Below, one piece after another: positions 58,893-64,000 of a stretch of 64,000 bases of DNA (the first letter of the stretch is position 1; every line of letters starts with the position of its first letter). This DNA comes from Neonectria sp. B-13 (taxonomy: Eukaryota > Ascomycota > Sordariomycetes > Hypocreales > Nectriaceae). The stretch spans positions 569,559 through 633,558 of the forward strand of contig NOKP01000014.1 of NCBI GenBank assembly GCA_002682825.1, written 5' to 3'. The notes under the pieces were generated by a model. The model made no database searches. It saw nothing but the letters and a program-made list of their open reading frames with translations, and was not told where the DNA came from. A program made the position numbers and the translations under genes.

Positions 58893-61275
58893 ATGACGCC
58901 TGCGGCTCTCTCCCAGGAGCAAACGCACGCGCTCTTCGACATCCTCTCCCACCATGAAACCTACGCGGAGATCGAGGCCTTCAAGTTCCCAGACGCCGTC
59001 ACGGGCTATGGCTACCCCTTCGCTAGGACCACCGTCGTGCCCCAGACAGGATGGAAGAGCCGCGCCTCGACGCCCGTGAATTCAGTGCCAGGTACTCCTC
59101 GAGTGAGGACCCCGGTGCCGTTGCTCAAGCTCGCCGCAGAGAGCAAGGCCCGGGACGCCGAGGAGCAACCGGCTCCGGAGGAGGCCCCGGAGGAGGAGTC
59201 TTCACAGCCGTCGACATCCCCGCTGCTGCAGGCGCTGCTGTCGAGGTTCGTCCTCCAGCTCCCCGGTCTAAGAGAGCTTCCCCGCGAGTTCTGGTCAGTG
59301 CGCATCCAGGGCATCCTGGCAAGGCTGGGCGAAGCAGAGCTTTCCGAGAGCTACGACAAGGGCGCTCTGGGCACCCGGAAGGTGCTGGCGACGGCGGGGA
59401 GCGCGCTGTTCGAGATGATCGGCCGAGGTGCTCTAGGCGGCATGAAGAGGAGACACCCTCCAGAGACAAAGGATGATGGGCTCAAGAGTGAGGACCAGTA
59501 CGATCACGCCAAGGCTGAAGATTTGGCCAGAGCGTGGGACAACGTTGTCGATGGGCACATCTACGGAACCCTGATTGACGACTTGTACGACCACCTCAGC
59601 ACCACGGACGATTTGGAAGGCTATTGCCCAGCCGTGAAGGCTTCGGCCGAGTACGCCATCATCCAGTACGTCTCCCCAATAGCGTCCTCGTTGCAACCCA
59701 TCCTAACCGCAGCGCAGCCTTGCCACCTTCCTCCATCACATCTTCGTCCTCTCTCCGGAAGGCCAATATGTGCTCAAGCTCCTCGAGAACGTACATAACC
59801 TTGTCCCCTACAAGATGGTCAAGCAGACGCTACGAGTTGGCAACGCCGCCACCATGATGAGCGCCATGATACGCCTCCTCCTTGCCAAGCTGAGCGTCAC
59901 CAGTATCACCAACTGGGTCGGACTGACGGCCAACGCCGACGACGGCATGAATTTGCTGCAGAGGATAATATCCCTGGTGCTGTCGTGGGATTCCGGCGAG
60001 TTTCGCAAGAGCGCCGATAAGATTGAGAAGGCCAAGGACCGGCCCAGCGACGAAATGCTGCAGGCGATTCGGCAGCACGTCGCCCAGGGCCGTGATGAGC
60101 ATGAGACGGTTCGCGCAGCCAGTGAGGAACACTCGCAGTCCATCATCACCGCCATCTTCAATGCCTCCGACCCAGATCTCACCACCGCCTTGACCGACGA
60201 GACCCATGCCCAGTGTCTCGAGTACTACTCTGCCCTTCTCTCGGTGCGCGACCGCGAGAGCATCACGGCCGCCCTGTGTCGGCAACCCCCCGACCTTTTC
60301 ACCGCAACGGTCAGGGACCTTTTCACGGCCTACGAGCCCATGATCCGGTCGGTACACGCGCAGGTAGACCTACGGGAGCACGTCGACGCGGGTCAGGCCT
60401 TCATCGACGACTTTATCAAGACCAGCAAGCCCAAGAAGGCCGATACGGGCACTTCGACGCCGCTAGGGGGGATGCGCTCAATGATAAACGGCGAGTCGAG
60501 CAAGCTGGGGAAGATGCCCAGCGTCGACGATTACGTCGACTTGTTGATGAGGAACCGCACCATCATTTATAAGTGGGTTCACGCATTGGCCAAGTCCTGC
60601 CCTGAGGTGTGGGAGGAGATGAGGAATTGGGAGAAGGCGGCCATTGTCAATTTTCGCCAAGAAGGAGGACCTCGAGGGCCTCTTGATGGTGATAAGGCAG
60701 CCTTAAAGTCCGAAGAAAGAACCCCCGAAGAAGAGGAGCCTGAAAAGGGGAAACTCGAAGAAGGGAACCCCGAAGGAACGGATGTCAATGGGAAGCCCAA
60801 GTCAGAGGCTAGAGCGAATACGACAGACACGAGTCCAATGGAAGACAGCCTCAATCAACTCTTCCAGTCCCTCCCTACAACCTCCCAGCAGCCCATCCTC
60901 GCCGCCCTCGATGCCCACTCGGCCTACCTCTCTACCCTGTCCGAACTGTCTCTTTCCCGCCTCCAACGCATTCTCGACACCACAGGCACCGTGTCCGACA
61001 ACATGGCCGGTCCAGGCATGTACCTCTCCAAATGGCAGAGCCTCGTGGAAAGCACGCCCATCACCCCGGGCACACCTCGGGGCGCTGTCCGGCGCGGCAA
61101 AGATGTGAAGCACACCATGACGATAGGCAAGACGGGCGTGGCAGGCATTGAAAAGGCGAGGGAGGCGGCGCTTCGATTGGCCGAGGAGGCACCCGAGGCG
61201 CCTAATGCCGATATAGTAGTGAAGGAGATGGCAGGTGGGTTCCGGACGTTGCTCCAGGGGCTTGGCAAGAAGTAA
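58893..61275 (+). CDS. PXB / DUF3818 protein (Lec1-related) without a PX domain
   Basis: Two exons, 58893-59665 and 59718-61275 (phase 2, 52-bp intron), give 776 residues. Start at MTPAALSQEQTHALFDILSH, which is the beginning of the PX-associated PXB domain (HALFDILSHHETYAEIEAFK). Then comes a Pro/Glu-rich linker, and LATAGSALFEMIGRGALGG opens the DUF3818 part, which continues through LLENVHNLVPYKMVKQTLRV and LLAKLSVTSITNWVG to MRNRTIIYKWVHALAKSCP. Yeast Lec1 (YPR097W) has PXB, PX and DUF3818, and binds phosphoinositides at lipid droplets and contact sites. Here no PX motif is visible between them, so lipid binding by PX is absent. The tail has a Glu/Pro-rich insert and a helical end. Confidence 0.8.
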
Positions 61276-61653
61276 GCGTTCTGGGGCGTTAGACAGCATA
61301 GCGGTTGAAGGTGACCTACATGAGCTGCGTTACACCTAGAGAGCATGGCATGAGTATAGAGGATGCATTACGAGAGTACTTGAACGAGAGCACACGAACA
61401 AGAGCACATGAACGATAGCACCTGCACGAGAACACATGAATAACGAGATGAGTAGTCGGCAATTCAAGGGGGTTAGAAGGCTTTAATAGACTCGAAGCAA
61501 TGCATACATACTTGACAGCCCGACTTCCATGGTTGTCGATACATTTTCCTAGCTCCGGAGCGCTAACCTATTCTGAGCTCCTCGGGCTGTTAATCCTCCT
61601 CGCTTTACTACTGAGCCACGGTCTGTTTCGCGCGTCATCCTAAGGTCGAGCCA
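61276..61653. other. Convergent 3' intergenic region
   Basis: Spacer with a 14-bp tandem repeat (61370-61439). A tRNA-like but non-canonical stretch lies near 61560-61625 (see rejected). No gene seen. Confidence 0.5.
61370..61439. repeat. 14-bp imperfect tandem repeat, five copies
   Basis: Units of the form ACGAGAGCACACGA with one to four changes each, contiguous over 70 bp. Confidence 0.8.
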
Positions 61654-63003
61654 TCAGTAGGCAGATCTCCGCCGGGCTGGAATCTCCACGCTGATATGCG
61701 ACTGCGACCGTCGCTCTCCCAGCACCGTCCGCTCTAATCTCCAGGTGGAATACCTTCGAGGCGACCGGTCCCTCAGCGCAGCCCGCTCGCAAGGCGACGA
61801 GCTCCTGCTTCGCGCCGGAAGGCGATATCTGTCGCTTGTGCTTGGTGGACGGGATCGCAAGCTGGCGGTGCGCCGACTCGCCGTCATCCACGCGGGCGGT
61901 TCGGTCTCTGGCGTTGCGGGCAGCGGCTTGTTGATGTTGGCTGGAGGCGGACGGGAGATCCAGCGGACTTGGGTGCCGGTCATTTGCTGGGCGAACTGCA
62001 CGATGGCCTCGGCGGCGCCGTCGGGGGAGGACTCAATCTGGCCGACACGATATGCGAGCCCGTTTATGTAGTCGTCGGCCGGGTGTGCTGCCGGACTCAG
62101 GGAGAACGAAGGATGAGAGACGAGATCAACCATGTCGATAACCTGCACGTCGTCTTCTCTCTCTTCTCCCTCCTCCTCGCCTCCCACGGTTTCGTCGTCG
62201 GACTCTTCCTCGGAGAGCTGGTCCCCGAGGTCCAAATTCTGTTCATCGACAAGCCCGGGTTCTCGCCGCCGCCTAGTTGCAGCAGTCGGGCGTCTTTTCG
62301 CATACTGCTTCAGCTCGAGACGAGGTTTCCAGAGGAGCCGGATCGTGACGCCCGTGGCTTCTTCGAGGGTGCGCACCAGCTGACCGCACGACCCGCAGTG
62401 CTTCCGCGAGAAGAAGACCTCGAAGCACGGCCGCGTGCCGTCCTCCCAGCGGACGGCCCGCAGGCTGCGCAGGTGGCGCGCGGAGAGGTTGTCGAAGTCC
62501 TTGGTGATGTTGAAGACGTCCAGCAGGACGGCGATGCCGTGCACCGCCAGCTTGACCTCGACGTGCGAGCCCCGGAACAGGCCTTTGCGTCCGTTGTCGA
62601 ACGGGCCCTCCATGGACAGCCCGAGCAGCTTCCCCACTGCGACGACGCGTCTCGCCCAGATCATGTTGGCCAGCACGCCCGGGCGCGCGTCGAGCACGTC
62701 TCCTAACTTGCCGTGGCCGTGGCCGCTCTCCGCTGCGGCGAGGACGGTGCGTTCCCCGGTCGGCGTGACGAGGGCCAGGAAGCCGACGGTCTTGTTGACG
62801 AGCCTGCGCGCCATGGTGGACTGGGTGAGCAAGGCCTTGGCTCGGGAGTGTGTGAACCTGAACTCTAGGCTGGGGCCGATGACTTGGACTGTCAGGGTTC
62901 CGTCTTCGCCGTTGACGATGTGGTGGAAGTAGAAGAATGGCGATGATGCTTGGTTGGAAGATATGAATAGAGGCAGGGATCTGTCGTCTTCGAGATTCGA
63001 CAT
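61654..63003 (-). CDS. Conserved fungal protein with deaminase-like HxE...CxxC signature
   Basis: Single exon, 449 residues, ATG at 63003. No family I can name with certainty. Two features stand out: SHVEVKLAVHGIAVLL at residues 146-161 and FFSRKHCGSCGQLVRTL at 197-213. H147-x-E149 followed by C203-x-x-C206, with Ser199 before the first Cys, is the spacing pattern of zinc-dependent nucleotide/nucleic-acid deaminases. The zinc would be held by His and two Cys, with Glu as proton shuttle. The protein continues with a basic stretch (YAKRRPTAATRRRREPG), a long acidic run (EEESDDETVGGEEEGEE) and an Arg/Ser-rich tail. No membrane segment. Unknown function; could instead be a structural zinc site. 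Confidence 0.75.
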   Translation of the reverse strand: MSNLEDDRSLPLFISSNQASSPFFYFHHIVNGEDGTLTVQVIGPSLEFRFTHSRAKALLTQSTMARRLVNKTVGFLALVTPTGERTVLAAAESGHGHGKLGDVLDARPGVLANMIWARRVVAVGKLLGLSMEGPFDNGRKGLFRGSHVEVKLAVHGIAVLLDVFNITKDFDNLSARHLRSLRAVRWEDGTRPCFEVFFSRKHCGSCGQLVRTLEEATGVTIRLLWKPRLELKQYAKRRPTAATRRRREPGLVDEQNLDLGDQLSEEESDDETVGGEEEGEEREDDVQVIDMVDLVSHPSFSLSPAAHPADDYINGLAYRVGQIESSPDGAAEAIVQFAQQMTGTQVRWISRPPPANINKPLPATPETEPPAWMTASRRTASLRSRPPSTSDRYRLPARSRSSSPCERAALRDRSPRRYSTWRLERTVLGERRSQSHISVEIPARRRSAY

Positions 63004-63090
63004 GTTAACGATGTTTTTGAAGCTTCACAGTCTCCTTGGTTGAGTAGATATACTAGAAGAGGATGAGTTTCTGAGGCACAACATGAAAAG

Positions 63091-63135
63091 GGAGTAAATA
63101 CTTAGGGAGTAAATACTTAGGGAGTAAATACTTAG
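63091..63135. repeat. 15-bp perfect tandem repeat, three copies
   Basis: GGAGTAAATACTTAG repeated three times head to tail, about 90-130 bp above the start of the preceding minus-strand gene, that is, in its promoter or 5' UTR. Confidence 0.9.
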
Positions 63136-63406
63136 GGAGGCCCCTGAACACACGGGATCGAAATGTTAAATGACAAAGAACGGTGTATTGCGGCAGATAT
63201 ACTCTCTCTGCTCGCAGTGCCTAATATCGCCGACGGGGATAGTGAGTAGCTGTGTTCAGGTGTCTGCGTCCTCGTGCATCTGCACTTACACGCAGAAGCG
63301 CCCTCGCGCCGCACCTCATCCACCTCCAGGCGGTGCACACGCCTGAATCACGGCCGGCCCAGGCCACGCACAGAGAACTCAGACAGGGGGAAATAGCGAC
63401 GACATG

Positions 63407-63670
63407 CTACCACGACGAACACGAAGAAACCACACGAAGAAGACGACCCTCAGTGCGCTGTGGGGGTTTCCGTGGGTGTATGGTGGTGTTGGGGTGTGGA
63501 AAACAAAGGATGAAGGTGAGAAGAGAGATAGTCACTCTGGAGAAAGGATGCAGACGAACAACTTCAGAGAAAACGAGGTGCTTCGTCAGGAACGAATGAG
63601 ATGCCACGAAGGCTAAACAGAGTAGCATGAGGTCAATGGCCAGGTCGAGGAGTAGTGCCAATGAGACCAT
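63407..63670 (-). CDS. Possible small membrane protein
   Basis: From the ATG at 63670, 87 residues open with MVSLALLLDLAIDLMLLCLA, a good membrane helix; a second hydrophobic stretch is VTISLLTFILCF. The open frame reaches 63757 in a Pro/Ser-rich, non-ATG lead, and KRKPLSVV just before the Met resembles the front of multi-helix fungal membrane proteins. The last 25 residues are low-complexity and could be intron. Could equally be chance. Confidence 0.25.
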   Translation of the reverse strand: MVSLALLLDLAIDLMLLCLAFVASHSFLTKHLVFSEVVRLHPFSRVTISLLTFILCFPHPNTTIHPRKPPQRTEGRLLRVVSSCSSW

Positions 63671-64000
63671 CACCACGGACAGGGGCTTTCTCTTCGATGG
63701 GATTGACGGAATGAGGGCAGGGGGGAGTGTCGAAGAGTTATAATAGGGCAAACTCAACTAAATTCATCTGGTCCCTGCGGTCCAGGAAAATCCAGGACAG
63801 ATCATATTTGAGCTTTCGATGCAAGAGCTGGGCAGCTGAAGTGTAAGCCCGTCAAACCTCGCCGCAGCTCGACTTGCGGGATGCCGAAATCACATATCTC
63901 GTTCAACCCTGAAGTTTCATGGTGTGAATCACCACCCCGCCAGTTGAGACTTATGACAGCCGTGGTGATAGGAATGAAACCCCAAGGCATTCTTGTATGA

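Larger units (their letters stand above)
63004..64000. other. Right-end flank
   Basis: 5' flank of the preceding gene with a 15-bp tandem repeat (63091-63135). A low-confidence hydrophobic ORF lies at 63407-63670. The last 200 bp contain a minus-strand open frame (63802-63990) that starts at an ATG but has no recognisable motif; it may belong to a gene running past the window. Confidence 0.4.

Noticed and set aside
61558..61626. tRNA-like stretch on the minus strand (TGGCTCAGTAG resembling an A box, GGTTAGCGCTCC resembling a B box)
   Set aside because: The B box departs from GGTTCGANTCC, and I could not fold acceptor, anticodon and T stems. At most a decayed tRNA-derived piece.
1..64000. Intact transposons, CRISPR arrays, rRNA genes, viral relics
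   Set aside because: None seen; no transposase, integrase, reverse transcriptase or terminal repeats were recognised on either strand.

Overview
The window is nuclear DNA of a filamentous ascomycete, most likely a Sordariomycete. Short GT..AG introns (about 50-90 bp) with CTAAC/CTGAC-type branch sites interrupt most genes. The gene content is typically fungal: a highly reducing polyketide synthase, a Zn2Cys6 regulator, HET and F-box proteins, an AA9 LPMO, HAM1 and CSN5. I resolved exon structures by eye from splice sites and reading-frame continuity; positions should be good to the base where I say the phases agree.

Layout. (1) 1-4.5 kb: an atypical protein kinase (5' end outside the window) followed by a HET-domain ORF that has no start codon of its own; the two may be one gene. 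(2) 4.9-22.1 kb: a small secondary-metabolism locus. It holds an MDR oxidoreductase, a 2565-residue KS-AT-DH-CMeT-ER-KR-ACP polyketide synthase, a divergent alpha-oxoamine synthase and a Zn2Cys6 transcription factor. The perfect nonamer CGGAACCCG (a CGG-N3-CCG inverted repeat) occurs four times between the synthase and the oxoamine synthase, and once more in the MDR promoter. (3) 22-31.7 kb: gene-poor, with a secreted spherulin-type cupin, a GNAT acetyltransferase pseudogene with three nonsense codons of a RIP-compatible kind, and an HSL-type hydrolase. (4) 31.7-45.8 kb: an accessory-looking stretch with two F-box-type genes, a small unknown gene, a frameshifted pseudogene, an AA9 LPMO, a CorA-like membrane protein and a large HET-like membrane protein. 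(5) 46-63 kb: largely conserved genes (CSN5, an HSL-type esterase, HAM1-like, a PXB/DUF3818 protein), plus a P450 and an unknown protein carrying an HxE...CxxC signature.

How the genes may work together: the synthase has no thioesterase. The divergent oxoamine synthase is the expected release enzyme, condensing the ACP-bound acyl chain with an amino acid, as in fumonisin- or sphingofungin-type pathways. The shared CGG-N3-CCG site ties synthase, oxoamine synthase and MDR enzyme into one regulon, and the nearby Zn2Cys6 protein is the obvious candidate regulator. This is the most interesting system in the window. Product and regulator assignment are inference.
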